A stretch of DNA of 64,000 nucleotides from Photobacterium angustum (GTDB lineage Bacteria; Pseudomonadota; Gammaproteobacteria; Enterobacterales; Vibrionaceae): positions 1-64,000 of the forward strand of contig NZ_PYOM01000011.1 of NCBI RefSeq assembly GCF_003026365.1, in the 5' to 3' direction. The notes under the pieces were generated by a model. The model saw only the letters and a list, made by a program, of their open reading frames with translations. It searched no databases and was not told where the DNA came from. Shown here piece after piece: positions 26,622 to 36,557 of this stretch. The position numbers and the translations under genes were made by a program. Positions within the stretch are counted from its first letter, which is position 1, and the number at the start of each line of letters is the position of its first letter.

Positions 26622-27179
26622 ATGATCAACACAGAAATCAAGCCATTTAGCGCAACAGCATACAAAGAAGGCAAATTCGTAGAAATTACTGAGCAAGACG
26701 TTTTAGGTAAGTGGGCGGTATTCTTCTTCTACCCTGCTGACTTTACTTTTGTTTGTCCAACTGAGCTTGGCGATCTAGCGGACCATTACGCAGAGCTTCA
26801 AGAGCGCGGCGTTGAAGTATTCTCTGTATCTACAGATACTCACTTTACTCACAAAGCATGGCACGACAGCTCTGACACTATCGGTAAAATCAACTACTAC
26901 ATGGTAGGCGACCAAACTGGTAACATCACTAATAACTTCAATGTTATGCGTGAAGGTCAAGGTCTTGCAGACCGTGCTACTTTCCTAATCGATCCACAAG
27001 GTGTTATCCAAGCAATGGAAATCACTGCTGAAGGTATCGGTCGTGAAGCTGATGATCTAATGCGTAAAGTGAAAGCAGCACAATATGTTGCAGCACACCC
27101 AGGTGAAGTTTGTCCTGCAAAATGGAAAGAAGGCGAAGCAACACTAACTCCTTCTCTAGACTTAGTAGGTAAGATCTAA
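26622..27179 (+). CDS. ahpC: Alkyl hydroperoxide reductase subunit C (peroxiredoxin)
   Basis: This 185-residue typical 2-Cys peroxiredoxin has the peroxidatic Cys at residue 45 in [10 protein letters not shown] and the resolving Cys at 164 in GEVCPAKW. It reduces hydrogen peroxide and organic peroxides and is recycled by AhpF, encoded downstream. AAAAGGATT precedes the ATG. Codon use looks highly optimised. An OxyR-like site lies upstream, and a stem-loop before ahpF probably gives more AhpC than AhpF. Confidence 0.97.
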   Translation: MINTEIKPFSATAYKEGKFVEITEQDVLGKWAVFFFYPADFTFVCPTELGDLADHYAELQERGVEVFSVSTDTHFTHKAWHDSSDTIGKINYYMVGDQTGNITNNFNVMREGQGLADRATFLIDPQGVIQAMEITAEGIGREADDLMRKVKAAQYVAAHPGEVCPAKWKEGEATLTPSLDLVGKI

Positions 27180-27274
27180 TCTTATTTACCTTTGATAATA
27201 ATGAGTGATTTTATTCTCTATATAGATTCACTTATTACTTATCCTACTTTTAAATAATTCACTTATTTAAAAGT

Positions 27275-27315
27275 AATAAGGCATCAAGCATAAACGTCAT
27301 GTTTGGTGCCTTATT
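27275..27315 (+). other. Stem-loop between ahpC and ahpF
   Basis: A 17-bp stem starting AATAAGGCA and ending TGCCTTATT (two G-U pairs, 7-nt loop) without a T-run. It is likely an attenuator or a 3' mRNA stabiliser that sets the ahpC to ahpF ratio. Confidence 0.55.
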
Positions 27316-27431
27316 CATTCAAATACCTTCAAACATATTTAAGCCTTTTTATATAGGCGATATGTCGTATAACAGTAGATCCGCATTCATTATCTGCTGT
27401 TAAGCCGTAAATAAATTAAAAAGGCAAGATT

Positions 27432-29012
27432 ATGTTAGAACAAAGCATGAAGCAGCAATTAAAAGCGTATTTAGAAAATTTAAAAACAGATATCCAACTG
27501 GTATTAAGTTTAGATGATAGTGACACTGCACAAAAACTGCATGAGCTTGCTCACGAGATCGCAGAACTAAATGATAAAGTTAGTGTTATTGAAGATAATA
27601 ATGCCAGTGTACGTAAGCCTGTAATGCAAGTGGTTAACCCAACCAAACAGACCTCAATGAGCTTTGCAGGTCTTCCAATGGGACACGAATTTACTTCATT
27701 GGTATTAGCGCTACTACACAGTGGTGGTCACCCAATGAAACTCGAGCAAGCGGTTATCGACCAAATCGCGGCTTTAGATCAAGATATTGTTGTTGAAACC
27801 TTTATTTCATTATCTTGCCAAAACTGTCCTGATGTTGTGCAAGCGTTCAACATGATGGCAGCGATTAACCCACGCATTAAAGCAACCATGATTGATGGCG
27901 CAGCTTTCCAAGACGAAGTAACTGAACGTAATATCATGGCAGTACCGACTGTTTATGTGAACGGTGAAGTCTTTGGTCAAGGCCGTATGTCACTAACTGA
28001 AATTTTAAATAAGTTAGACACAGGTGCAGCTACAAAAGTAGCGGCAAGCCTAAACGAAAAAGCCCCATTTGATGTATTAGTTGTCGGTGGTGGCCCTGCT
28101 GGTGCATCTGCTGCAATCTACGCTGCACGTAAAGGTATCCGTACCGGTGTTGTTGCTGAGCGCTTCGGTGGTCAAGTGATGGATACTATGTCTATCGAGA
28201 ACTTTATTTCTGTTAAAGAAACCCAAGGCCCTCGTTTAGCGGCAAGCCTTGAAGAGCACGTAAAACAATACAACGTTGATATTATGAGCGAGCAGCGTGT
28301 TAATAACATTGTTGAAGCTGCTGATACTGAAGATGGTTATACACACGTTTATCTAGAAAGCGGCGCAATGCTAAAAGCGCGTAGTGTGATCATCAGTACT
28401 GGTGCTCGCTGGCGTGAGATGAACGTTCCTGGTGAGCAAGAGTACCGTAATAAAGGTGTGGCTTACTGTCCTCACTGTGACGGTCCATTATTCAAAGGCA
28501 AGCGCACAGCCGTTATTGGTGGTGGTAACTCAGGTATTGAAGCGGCGATTGATCTTGCTGGTATTGTTGAACATGTGACTGTTCTTGAATTTGCTGACAC
28601 ATTACGTGCAGACCAAGTGTTGATCAATAAAGCAGAAAGTATGCCTAACATCGACATTATTAAAATGGCACAAACGACAGAAGTAGTTGGCGATGGTACT
28701 CGCGTTACAGGTATCAGCTACAAAGATCGTAACACGGATGAAATCAAACACATCGAACTTGCAGGTATTTTTGTTCAGATTGGTTTAGTGCCAAACACTG
28801 AGTGGCTAAAAGAATCAGCAGTTGCATTAACACCACGTGGTGAGATTGAAATTGGTGCTCACGGTAATACTAATGTTAACGGTATTTTTGCAGCCGGTGA
28901 TGTTACAACTGTACCTTACAAGCAAATCATTATTGCAATGGGTGAAGGTGCAAAAGCTAGCTTAGGGGCATTTGATTACTTAATTCGCACCCCAGCTCCA
29001 ATCGCTAAGTAA
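27432..29012 (+). CDS. ahpF: Alkyl hydroperoxide reductase subunit F
   Basis: This 526-residue NADH-dependent disulphide reductase passes electrons to AhpC. The N-terminal double thioredoxin-like domain has the CQNC redox pair (about residue 129). The FAD domain starts [19 protein letters not shown], the thioredoxin-reductase-like CPHC pair comes next, and the NAD-binding [13 protein letters not shown] follows. The C-terminal [24 protein letters not shown] is the usual FAD motif. It follows ahpC by 252 bp with the same strand. Confidence 0.96.
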   Translation: MLEQSMKQQLKAYLENLKTDIQLVLSLDDSDTAQKLHELAHEIAELNDKVSVIEDNNASVRKPVMQVVNPTKQTSMSFAGLPMGHEFTSLVLALLHSGGHPMKLEQAVIDQIAALDQDIVVETFISLSCQNCPDVVQAFNMMAAINPRIKATMIDGAAFQDEVTERNIMAVPTVYVNGEVFGQGRMSLTEILNKLDTGAATKVAASLNEKAPFDVLVVGGGPAGASAAIYAARKGIRTGVVAERFGGQVMDTMSIENFISVKETQGPRLAASLEEHVKQYNVDIMSEQRVNNIVEAADTEDGYTHVYLESGAMLKARSVIISTGARWREMNVPGEQEYRNKGVAYCPHCDGPLFKGKRTAVIGGGNSGIEAAIDLAGIVEHVTVLEFADTLRADQVLINKAESMPNIDIIKMAQTTEVVGDGTRVTGISYKDRNTDEIKHIELAGIFVQIGLVPNTEWLKESAVALTPRGEIEIGAHGNTNVNGIFAAGDVTTVPYKQIIIAMGEGAKASLGAFDYLIRTPAPIAK

Positions 29013-29030
29013 TAATATAATTAATCATTT

Positions 29031-29061
29031 AAGCCCGTTCTCAGTGAGAATGGGCTTTTTT
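29031..29061 (+). terminator. Terminator after ahpF
   Basis: AAGCCCGTTCTC / GAGAATGGGCTTTTTT with an AGT loop, 18 bp after the stop. Confidence 0.85.
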
Positions 29062-29613
29062 ATTATGGAAAAAACAACTTATCGCATCACAACTTAGCAT
29101 TAAAGTTGTATTCAATATGTACACTTGAAAATTATTCTTATTTGGAATTAAAATCTAATTTACAATAAAAATAACAATCAATTATTGTCAATACCGTTAG
29201 TAGTGAATTAAATACCTATAAACATTAGCTATTGCGGCTATTAATATCTCTCTCAATTATAAAGTGCATCAATATTCATAATAAGAAGCCATAATCAACC
29301 CCCTACCTATCAGTCAGGTTGATTTATAACTTACTGTTAATCAAGATCTTATTTCTGATTATTATTATTCATCCAAATGACACACTCTTATATTAAGAGC
29401 CTAACTACTATTCTTTACTCATTAGTTATTTTTTATCGCATATTTTGTCCCTTTTTTTACCCATCTTTCCCTCAGGGTATATTTCTTTGCCTAGATCAAT
29501 CGCACTTTTGTTGCTTAAGGGATTCCTTTATTACAATTATCAGTAAACTCAGTTATGACTTTTAAGAATGCCCTTTGCATTCCCCCCCTTTTTTAAAGCA
29601 GGAAGCTAATTTT
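29062..29613. other. AT-rich gap before the XRE-type regulator
   Basis: About 550 bp. A 62-codon frame at 29377-29565 has no homology signal I can see. The region probably holds the promoter of the regulator gene. Nothing else is recognised. Confidence 0.4.
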
Positions 29614-30255
29614 ATGGAATATTTAGAGAGAATTAAGCGTTTAGCTAAGGTTCAAGGTATCAGCCAGAAACAACTTGGCGAAGCTCTAGATCTTCAACAA
29701 GGCACGATGAGCCGTAAACTATCCGGTAAATACGGCATTGAAGTTCGTGAACTAGAGAAAATTGCAGATACATTAAATACCTCTATTGGTTATATTTTAA
29801 CGGGTCAGGTCGATACTGGTACTCAAGCAACAACAACAATCAGTACTGAGTTAGACAGTGCCGCGACATGCACTTATATCCCTGTAATTCACCGTAAAGA
29901 CTTTTCAGCATATAACGACGGTAGCTCTGTCGAGGTGATCAGCAAACGCGCGATCCCCCAGCACCTAGAACGTGAAGAGTGTTTAGGCCTATTAATCGAT
30001 AACGAAAATATTTCACAATGTGCACCTGTTGGTAGCTATGCACTAGCGACAAAGAAAGCCGAGTACCGTCCTAAGCAACCTGTTTTTGCTTCTGTTCGTG
30101 GTAGTGAGCCTGACTTTTACCATATGACGCAACTCGCTGATGGTGTTGTATTCTCTACATCGCAACCTGATTTTCCTAACTTGTTCGTTAATAACGATGA
30201 GTTTCAAATTCACGGTTACATCATCCAATCTGATTGGGCTTACGATCGCCTGTAA
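29614..30255 (+). CDS. Cro/CI-type regulator with degenerate S24-like domain
   Basis: This 213-residue protein has an N-terminal XRE helix-turn-helix (RIKRLAKVQGISQKQLGEAL, then QGTMSRKLSGKYGIEVRELEKIADTL). The C-terminal half has the outline of a LexA/CI S24 domain: ECLGLLIDNENI, PVGSYALAT, PVFASVRGSE and DEFQIHGYII. The catalytic Ser expected in GDSM is replaced (DNEN) and no matching Lys is evident, so self-cleavage is unlikely. The ATG at 29614 with AGGAAG before it is preferred to one 39 bp upstream. It stands alone in the core genome; its target is unknown. Confidence 0.75.
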   Translation: MEYLERIKRLAKVQGISQKQLGEALDLQQGTMSRKLSGKYGIEVRELEKIADTLNTSIGYILTGQVDTGTQATTTISTELDSAATCTYIPVIHRKDFSAYNDGSSVEVISKRAIPQHLEREECLGLLIDNENISQCAPVGSYALATKKAEYRPKQPVFASVRGSEPDFYHMTQLADGVVFSTSQPDFPNLFVNNDEFQIHGYIIQSDWAYDRL

Positions 30256-30279
30256 TCATCAGAGATAATCGAATATACG

Positions 30280-30309
30280 AAAGCCTGCTAGAAATAGCAG
30301 GCTTTTTTA
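30280..30309 (+). terminator. Terminator after the XRE-type regulator
   Basis: AAAGCCTGCTA / TAGCAGGCTTTTTT with a GAAA loop. Confidence 0.85.
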
Positions 30310-30401
30310 TTTTCCTTCTCCCAATATTATTTCAATAGTTTACCGACTCAATATCTTTCCAGTACACTGAGACGCATTCGATGTCATTTAGGTATTCATT
30401 C

Positions 30402-30917
30402 ATGCAAACAGTTATGGTCGCTTCAACTAACCCTGCAAAAGTTGCTGCAGTACGCGATGCTTTTTCTCTCGCCTTTCCAATGCTTTCTTTTAATGTTGAA
30501 GGTATTTCAGCTCAAAGTGGTGTGCGAGATCAGCCCCTTACCAGTGAAGAAACCTTATTGGGCGCACGAAATAGGGTAAAACACTGTCGTGAACAATGTC
30601 CTGATGCTGATTACATTGTGGGATTAGAAGCAGGGATTGACGATAAATTTACGTTTGCATGGATGGTGATTGAGCATAACGGGCAATATAGTGAGTCACG
30701 CTCAGCATCATTACCGTTACCGCCATTAGCACTTGAGAAAATACAACAAGGAATGGAATTAGGTGACGTTATGGATGAAATGTTTAACCAACAAAATGTG
30801 AAACAAAAAGGCGGAGCGATTGCGATGCTCACGAATCATTTATTAACGCGAAGTTCGGTTTATCAGCAAGCGTTAATCTTGGCTTTGATCCCTTTCCTTA
30901 ATCCACAATTGTTCTAA
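30402..30917 (+). CDS. yjjX: Inosine/xanthosine triphosphatase YjjX
   Basis: This 171-residue enzyme hydrolyses ITP and XTP and so cleans the nucleotide pool. It shows VMVASTNPAKVAAVRDAF, SGVRDQPLTSEETLLGARNR, GLEAGID and RSASLPLPPLALEKI, aligning with E. coli YjjX throughout. The ATG at 30402 is preferred to one 21 bp upstream by comparison with E. coli. It is convergent with trpR, as in many enteric and vibrio genomes. Confidence 0.93.
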   Translation: MQTVMVASTNPAKVAAVRDAFSLAFPMLSFNVEGISAQSGVRDQPLTSEETLLGARNRVKHCREQCPDADYIVGLEAGIDDKFTFAWMVIEHNGQYSESRSASLPLPPLALEKIQQGMELGDVMDEMFNQQNVKQKGGAIAMLTNHLLTRSSVYQQALILALIPFLNPQLF

Positions 30918-30920
30918 TAA

Positions 30921-30957
30921 AAAATAGGATATTGTTTAAACAACAATATCCTATTTT
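30921..30957. terminator. Bidirectional terminator between yjjX and trpR
   Basis: AAAATAGGATATTGTT / AACAATATCCTATTTT with a short loop between convergent genes. Confidence 0.8.
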
Positions 30958-30965
30958 CAACACGA

Positions 30966-31283
30966 TTATTGCTCTGGTTTATTCTGCGCAAGAAAATTCG
31001 CTAACCATGCTTTTGTTTCATCATCCTGATGTTTTAACTCATTAGAGCCTCGGGTGATTGTAGCGACACCGACCCCTAATAATTCACTGATCTTACGCTG
31101 ACTACGCTCACCATTAAGTAATTCATGGACGATATTCACACGTGCAATTAATGCTTCTCGCTCATCATGGGTTAATAATACTTGGAATAACAACGCATCT
31201 CGCTCCTCTGCAGAAGCATGGCGGATCAAATCAAGTACATTCTGCCACTCGGTGAAGTCAGGACTGTCAGAAGTTGTTGTCAT
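30966..31283 (-). CDS. trpR: Trp operon repressor TrpR
   Basis: This 105-residue repressor binds trp operators with tryptophan. It shows LLTHDEREALIARVNIVHELLNGERSQRKISELLGVGVATITRGSNELK, with the helix-turn-helix intact and length close to E. coli TrpR (108). The ATG at 31283, with GAGGT before it, is preferred to the longer frame from 31343. It lies next to slt, as in E. coli. No clear operator for self-control is seen upstream. Confidence 0.95.
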   Translation of the reverse strand: MTTTSDSPDFTEWQNVLDLIRHASAEERDALLFQVLLTHDEREALIARVNIVHELLNGERSQRKISELLGVGVATITRGSNELKHQDDETKAWLANFLAQNKPEQ

Positions 31284-31379
31284 AGTTACCTCATCAGGTA
31301 TGTCATCTTGCTGCAGTGTACCTTGATAATCTATCGACACCAAGATATCAGCCAGTAATTCTCGATATTACAAATAATA

Positions 31380-31411
31380 AAAAGCCGAGTGTCACAGCAC
31401 TCGGCTTTTAT
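31380..31411 (-). terminator. Terminator after slt
   Basis: AAAAGCCGAGTG / CACTCGGCTTTT with a TCACAG loop between slt and trpR. Confidence 0.8.
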
Positions 31412-31439
31412 GGTTAATCGCGATAGTAAGTCGCTGTTA

Positions 31440-33389
31440 TTAATAACGTGCTTTTAACTCTTTCTGCGTTAATAACGGTGCCTTTTTACCCATCAGTTCG
31501 TTGTAGTACACATCAAACATAAGCACATTTTGCACATAACCTCGGGTTTCATTAAATGGAATTTGCTCAATAAAGCTATACACATCTAATTTACCGTCGG
31601 TCTGTTTTTTCCACTGTCTTACACGACCTGGTCCTGCGTTATACGAGGCAAAAGAATAAATACGATTATCGTCGTTTTTATCTAGCATCATTTTTAGATA
31701 GCCACTGCCTAAACGAATATTAACACCGGGATCAAATAAGCTTTCTTTACCGGCATAATCTCGACCTAATTTCTTCGCCGTATGCGCTGCTGTTGCTGGC
31801 ATTAATTGCATTAAGCCACGCGCACCAACATGTGATTGTGCATGAATATTTAAGGCACTTTCTTGTCGAGCTAGCGCCATCATGGTAGATGTCGGTATAC
31901 CCCGTTTTTTACTAAAGAAGTCAAACCACCATTTATGAGCGAGTGGAAAACGAAGTGCCATATGATCCCACAATTTACCAGAAATAGTCGCCTGAACCGC
32001 CAAGTGATGCCACTTGTGTTTTTCCGCATAAACCGCTAACTGACGTTTAGTTTGTACCCCTTGTACTTTCGATAACAAATAGCCCCATTCACGGTTAGCT
32101 GCTACCAACCTATCAGTATCAATCAACTCGCCAATACGCTTTAATGTCGTCATATATGGCTGGATCAACTTCGTCGAAGTTGGCCCTTTTTGATTAGGGT
32201 ATACAATCGGCTTGTGTAAGATTGTTGCGGCAGCAGCACTATAAAAATCACGCTCACCTAACAGTGATTGATAAATTTTATCGGCTTGCTTCTTTTGCCC
32301 TTTTTTCGCAAGTAGCTGCGCTTGCCAGAATGTCCAACGAGAGCTGTCTTTCGCTTCTTTTGGCAGGCGATTGATCCACGTTTGTACGCCGCTCCAATCC
32401 GCTTCACGGATCGAATTACGAATACGACGCTCTAAAATACTCACGTTCTGGCTCGTTTTCAGTTTGCTATCACGCCATTTCGCTAACGCAGGATCACTGG
32501 TTGACATGAGTCGTGATGCAACAGCATCAGCTAACGCCTGTTTTGTAGCTTTATCAAAGTGCTGACCTGAAACCACTTGATTATATGAAGCAACAGCTTG
32601 TTTAACATCAGCACGGGCTAAACGATAGTATGCAGCTTTAGTTAACGCTTGGTTGAACTTGGTCACTTTGCTCTGTTTAGCAAAATCAGCAACACCTTGA
32701 GGCTTATTTAATAGCGCAAGGATTTTATCGCCAGTGGCTTGTGAACTGCCTGTTAGTTGCTTATCAAGATAGCTAACTAAACTCTTATTCCCTTTTTCAA
32801 ACGCTAGTAACATGCGATCAAGGATCAAGGTATTAGTACGTTTACCCGCAGCAGTCCATACATCTAATAATGGATCACAAACCGAAGGTAATGAACTCCC
32901 CGTCTCCCACAGTTTCTCTGCTCCCGCCCACGCTTGGCTTGCATGACCCGTTTGGCTCTTAGCATAGTAGTAAGAACATTTTAGAGAAGTGCGACTTGGC
33001 TCTGTTGGCTGCACCGCTAGGAAATCTCGCCATCTGTCAGCCCCTGCAAGATCAGACAGGTAGTTACGCTGAATGGTTTGGCTAAAAGGTAATGCCTTAT
33101 ATTTGTTAACAAAAGTTTTTACTTGGCTAGGTGTTTTATTATCTAAGTCTTTATTAAATAGACGGTATTCCAAGTAAGGGTATAGCGGATACCCACCTAA
33201 TTTACTTTTGTTAGCGTTAAATACCGCCATGTTGTTGTTATCAAACGCTGTTTGCGCCTGATCATACCAAGTACGCTGTTGCTCTAACGAGGCTGCATGT
33301 ACACTAAAGGTACTTGCTATGCCCAGTGATAACAGTGCAATTGAAAAAATATTGGGGGAAGTTGGAATGCGTGGCACTAGAAGCTCCAT
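31440..33389 (-). CDS. slt: Soluble lytic murein transglycosylase Slt
   Basis: This 649-residue periplasmic enzyme cleaves glycan strands to 1,6-anhydro ends. An N-terminal signal peptide ends near VHAA. A long helical superhelix (about 40-470) precedes the catalytic domain with ARQESALNIHAQSHVGARGLMQLMP, where the Glu of QES is catalytic, and the end motif YNAGPGRVRQW. Size matches Slt70. It lies upstream of trpR in the same direction but is separated from it by a terminator. Confidence 0.95.
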   Translation of the reverse strand: MELLVPRIPTSPNIFSIALLSLGIASTFSVHAASLEQQRTWYDQAQTAFDNNNMAVFNANKSKLGGYPLYPYLEYRLFNKDLDNKTPSQVKTFVNKYKALPFSQTIQRNYLSDLAGADRWRDFLAVQPTEPSRTSLKCSYYYAKSQTGHASQAWAGAEKLWETGSSLPSVCDPLLDVWTAAGKRTNTLILDRMLLAFEKGNKSLVSYLDKQLTGSSQATGDKILALLNKPQGVADFAKQSKVTKFNQALTKAAYYRLARADVKQAVASYNQVVSGQHFDKATKQALADAVASRLMSTSDPALAKWRDSKLKTSQNVSILERRIRNSIREADWSGVQTWINRLPKEAKDSSRWTFWQAQLLAKKGQKKQADKIYQSLLGERDFYSAAAATILHKPIVYPNQKGPTSTKLIQPYMTTLKRIGELIDTDRLVAANREWGYLLSKVQGVQTKRQLAVYAEKHKWHHLAVQATISGKLWDHMALRFPLAHKWWFDFFSKKRGIPTSTMMALARQESALNIHAQSHVGARGLMQLMPATAAHTAKKLGRDYAGKESLFDPGVNIRLGSGYLKMMLDKNDDNRIYSFASYNAGPGRVRQWKKQTDGKLDVYSFIEQIPFNETRGYVQNVLMFDVYYNELMGKKAPLLTQKELKARY

Positions 33390-33652
33390 ATCAAATAGAT
33401 GAAAGTAGAATCCCTGTTGCTTAGGCTAAACGGTACCAGCAACTACATCTGAGACAATCATATTAGCAAATAATTCATAAGCCTATTCACATAATGGAAT
33501 AGCCTTTTGTAACATTAAAGCGAAATCAGCCTGCTTTTTTGAGTCAGTTTTTTTATGGCTCTCACCACCAAATATAAACAATTCTGTTAAACTTCAGTCC
33601 AGAACAGGTAAAATATTCCCTTTCATTTTTTAAGTAGAGATCACACACGGAT

Positions 33653-35320
33653 ATGGCTGATTACGTCTATACCATGTCGCGAGTGGGAAAAATCGTCCCA
33701 CCTAAGCGTCAAATTTTAAAAGATATTTCACTGAGCTTTTTCCCTGGCGCTAAGATCGGTGTCCTAGGTTTAAACGGTGCCGGTAAATCAACACTACTAC
33801 GCATCATGGCGGGTATCGATACCGATATCGAAGGTGAAGCACGCCCTCAAGCTGGTCTAAAAATCGGTTACCTACCTCAGGAACCAATTTTAGATGAAAG
33901 CAAAACGGTACGTGAAATCGTAGAAGAATCAGTGTCAGATGTAAAAGAAGCACTGATCCGCTTAGATCAAGTATACGCAGCTTACGCAGAGCCTGATGCT
34001 GATTTTGATGCACTAGCAAAAGAGCAAGGCGAGCTTGAAGCGCTGATCGAAACTAAAGATGGTCACAACCTTGGTATGCAACTTGAGCGTGCAGCTGACG
34101 CCCTACGCCTACCTGATTGGGACGCTGTAGTTAAGAACCTATCGGGTGGTGAGCGTCGCCGTGTGGCAATTTGTCGTCTACTGCTTGATAAGCCTGACAT
34201 GCTACTCCTTGACGAACCAACCAACCACTTAGATGCAGAATCAGTGGCATGGCTTGAGCACTTCTTGGTTGATTACAACGGTACTGTTGTTGCTATTACG
34301 CACGACCGTTACTTCCTTGATAATGCAGCTGGTTGGATTTTAGAGCTTGACCGTGGTGAAGGTATTCCATGGCAAGGTAACTACACCTCTTGGCTTGAGC
34401 AAAAAGACGCACGTCTAAAGCAAGAAGCTTCTCAAGAGCGTGCGCTACAAAAAACCATCGAGAAAGAGCTAGAGTGGGTTCGTCAAAACCCTAAAGGTCG
34501 CCAAGCGAAATCGAAAGCACGTATGGCGCGCTTTGAAGAGCTAAATACGAACGAACACCAAAAGCGTAATGAAACTAACGAGCTATTCATTCCACCAGGT
34601 GAGCGTCTAGGTGATAAAGTTATCGAAGTGAAAAACCTGACTAAATCGTTCGGTGATCGCGTATTAATTGATGACTTATCATTCAGCATGCCTAAAGGTG
34701 CTATCGTCGGTATCATCGGTGCTAACGGTGCAGGTAAATCAACACTATTTAAGATGCTAAGTGGTACAGAACAACCTGATTCAGGCACTATTGAGTTGGG
34801 TGAAACAGTTAAATTGGCATCGGTTGATCAGTTCCGCGATAGCATGAACGACAACAACACGGTTTACCAAGAAATTTCTGAAGGCGCTGATATCATCAAG
34901 ATCAACAACTTCGAAATTCCTGCACGTGCTTACGTTTCTCGCTTTAATTTCAAAGGCAGTGATCATCAGAAGCGCATTGGCGATCTATCTGGTGGTGAGC
35001 GAAATCGTGTTCACCTTGCGAAATTACTTAAAGCGGGCGGTAACGTATTACTACTCGATGAACCAACCAACGACCTTGACGTTGAAACGCTACGTGCACT
35101 TGAAGAAGCACTACTCGAGTTCCCTGGCTGTGCAATGGTGATCTCGCACGACCGTTGGTTCCTTGACCGTGTGGCAACCCATATTCTTGACTACCGTGAT
35201 GAAGGTCAGGTTAGCTTCTTTGAAGGTAACTTTACTGAATACACCGATTGGTTGAAGAAAACGCTAGGCGCTGATGCGGCGGAACCACACCGTATTAAGT
35301 ACAAGCGTATTGCTAAATAA
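33653..35320 (+). CDS. ettA: Energy-dependent translational throttle protein EttA
   Basis: This 555-residue ABC-F ATPase binds the ribosomal E site and gates early elongation according to the ATP/ADP ratio. Two ABC domains have Walker A GLNGAGKSTLL and GANGAGKSTLF, signatures LSGGERRRVAI and LSGGERNRVHL, and Walker B LLLDEPTNHLD and LLLDEPTNDLD. The linker between them (about 240-310) is highly charged. There are no membrane segments. It is divergent from slt, as in E. coli. Confidence 0.96.
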   Translation: MADYVYTMSRVGKIVPPKRQILKDISLSFFPGAKIGVLGLNGAGKSTLLRIMAGIDTDIEGEARPQAGLKIGYLPQEPILDESKTVREIVEESVSDVKEALIRLDQVYAAYAEPDADFDALAKEQGELEALIETKDGHNLGMQLERAADALRLPDWDAVVKNLSGGERRRVAICRLLLDKPDMLLLDEPTNHLDAESVAWLEHFLVDYNGTVVAITHDRYFLDNAAGWILELDRGEGIPWQGNYTSWLEQKDARLKQEASQERALQKTIEKELEWVRQNPKGRQAKSKARMARFEELNTNEHQKRNETNELFIPPGERLGDKVIEVKNLTKSFGDRVLIDDLSFSMPKGAIVGIIGANGAGKSTLFKMLSGTEQPDSGTIELGETVKLASVDQFRDSMNDNNTVYQEISEGADIIKINNFEIPARAYVSRFNFKGSDHQKRIGDLSGGERNRVHLAKLLKAGGNVLLLDEPTNDLDVETLRALEEALLEFPGCAMVISHDRWFLDRVATHILDYRDEGQVSFFEGNFTEYTDWLKKTLGADAAEPHRIKYKRIAK

Positions 35321-35344
35321 TCGCTAAACCAATGACAAAAATAT

Positions 35345-35372
35345 AAAGAGCAACTTCGGTTGCTCTTTTTTA
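35345..35372 (+). terminator. Terminator after ettA
   Basis: AAAGAGCAAC / GTTGCTCTTTTTT with a TTCG tetraloop. Confidence 0.9.
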
Positions 35373-35506
35373 TTTATTAATAAAAACAAGGGAGATAAGA
35401 CCATAAAACCACAAGGCTGTTGCACAAATGAGAGAAAGGTAACTAGCAATAATTAACTTAAGCACATAGACTCTAGCTTCAGAAATTGCTCAATGTGTCT
35501 TCTTTC

Positions 35507-36490
35507 ATGATGTTTAATATAAAATCGCTTACTACAAAACTACGTAAAGGTAATAAAAAAGCATTACTGACTAATAGTTTTCGTTATGGGGCACTATTTC
35601 TACTTTGTGGCGCGCTTACCTATAGTACACATGCTATATTTGAGCTTTATGTCTCAGCCCAAAGCTCCCACCAGCAAGTCTCTAAACTGCGCAATAAAGC
35701 GTTAGAGCTTAGTGCATCACTATCAGAAGAGACAGCACTAAACAAAACCCTTAATGATTCCTTAGAGAAAAAAACACAATCGCTAGAAAAGTTAAATCAG
35801 CGTATTGATGACATGGAAAACATTCTAGGATTGAGTGATGACAATCCACCTCAAACGATCAAACAACGGGTTGATACTGCCGCAATTAATTCCGCAGTCA
35901 AAGCAACGCTATTTCAACTTATCCCTAATGGTAAACCAACACCAGATGCACCATTAACTTCAGGCTTTGGTACTCGTGTGCATCCCATTACAAAACAACG
36001 TAAAAACCATGATGGATTAGACTTCGGTGCAAGTAAGGGGACACCTATTTATGCCCCAGCCGATGCGGTAATAGAAAAAGTGAAAAGCAGCCAACATGGT
36101 TATGGTAATCAGCTGATCTTAAATCACGCTATGGGATTTGTATCGACTTACTCCCACATGAGCAAATTTAATGTCAAAGCTGGGCAATTTGTTAATAAAG
36201 GAGAATTGATTGGCTGGACGGGAAATTCAGGTCTTTCAACAGGCCCTCATCTCCATTATGAGATCCACTTTTTAGGTAAACCATTAAATCCACGTCCCTT
36301 CGTCGATTGGGATATTAAAAACTTCGATACTATCTTTAAAAAAGAACCCAATGTGCAATGGGCCTCCTTACTCAACACGGTTGGCAGTATGGTTGAGATG
36401 CAGGTACAGCTTGCTTCTCAAAATCATGAAGCAACATTTCAAACCGTTAATCAGGCTAAATCAAATCCCAAACAAGCCAACACACCTTAG
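35507..36490 (+). CDS. M23 family peptidoglycan endopeptidase, membrane-anchored
   Basis: The protein has about 327 residues. A transmembrane helix (YGALFLLCGALTYSTHAIF) lies near the N-terminus, followed by a coiled coil (about 55-110) and a C-terminal LytM domain with HPITKQRKNHDGLDFGA, SHMSKF and GPHLHYEIHF, the zinc-binding His/Asp set. The metal site looks complete, so it should be an active hydrolase rather than an EnvC/NlpD-like activator. The ATG at 35507 is preferred to a TTG 21 bp upstream. It stands alone, convergent with radA. Confidence 0.85.
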   Translation: MMFNIKSLTTKLRKGNKKALLTNSFRYGALFLLCGALTYSTHAIFELYVSAQSSHQQVSKLRNKALELSASLSEETALNKTLNDSLEKKTQSLEKLNQRIDDMENILGLSDDNPPQTIKQRVDTAAINSAVKATLFQLIPNGKPTPDAPLTSGFGTRVHPITKQRKNHDGLDFGASKGTPIYAPADAVIEKVKSSQHGYGNQLILNHAMGFVSTYSHMSKFNVKAGQFVNKGELIGWTGNSGLSTGPHLHYEIHFLGKPLNPRPFVDWDIKNFDTIFKKEPNVQWASLLNTVGSMVEMQVQLASQNHEATFQTVNQAKSNPKQANTP

Positions 36491-36504
36491 CGGTGAACTA
36501 TAAC

Positions 36505-36555
36505 GAAAAACGAGAGGCACAACTCTTTACTCAAAAGAAACACCTCTCGCTTTTT
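36505..36555. terminator. Bidirectional terminator between the M23 gene and radA
   Basis: AAAAACGAGAGG / CCTCTCGCTTTTT arms around a longer loop between convergent genes. Confidence 0.65.
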
Positions 36556-36557
36556 CA

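Noticed and set aside
29377..29565. 62-codon frame upstream of the XRE-type regulator
   Set aside because: Composition like translated AT-rich spacer and no family signal.
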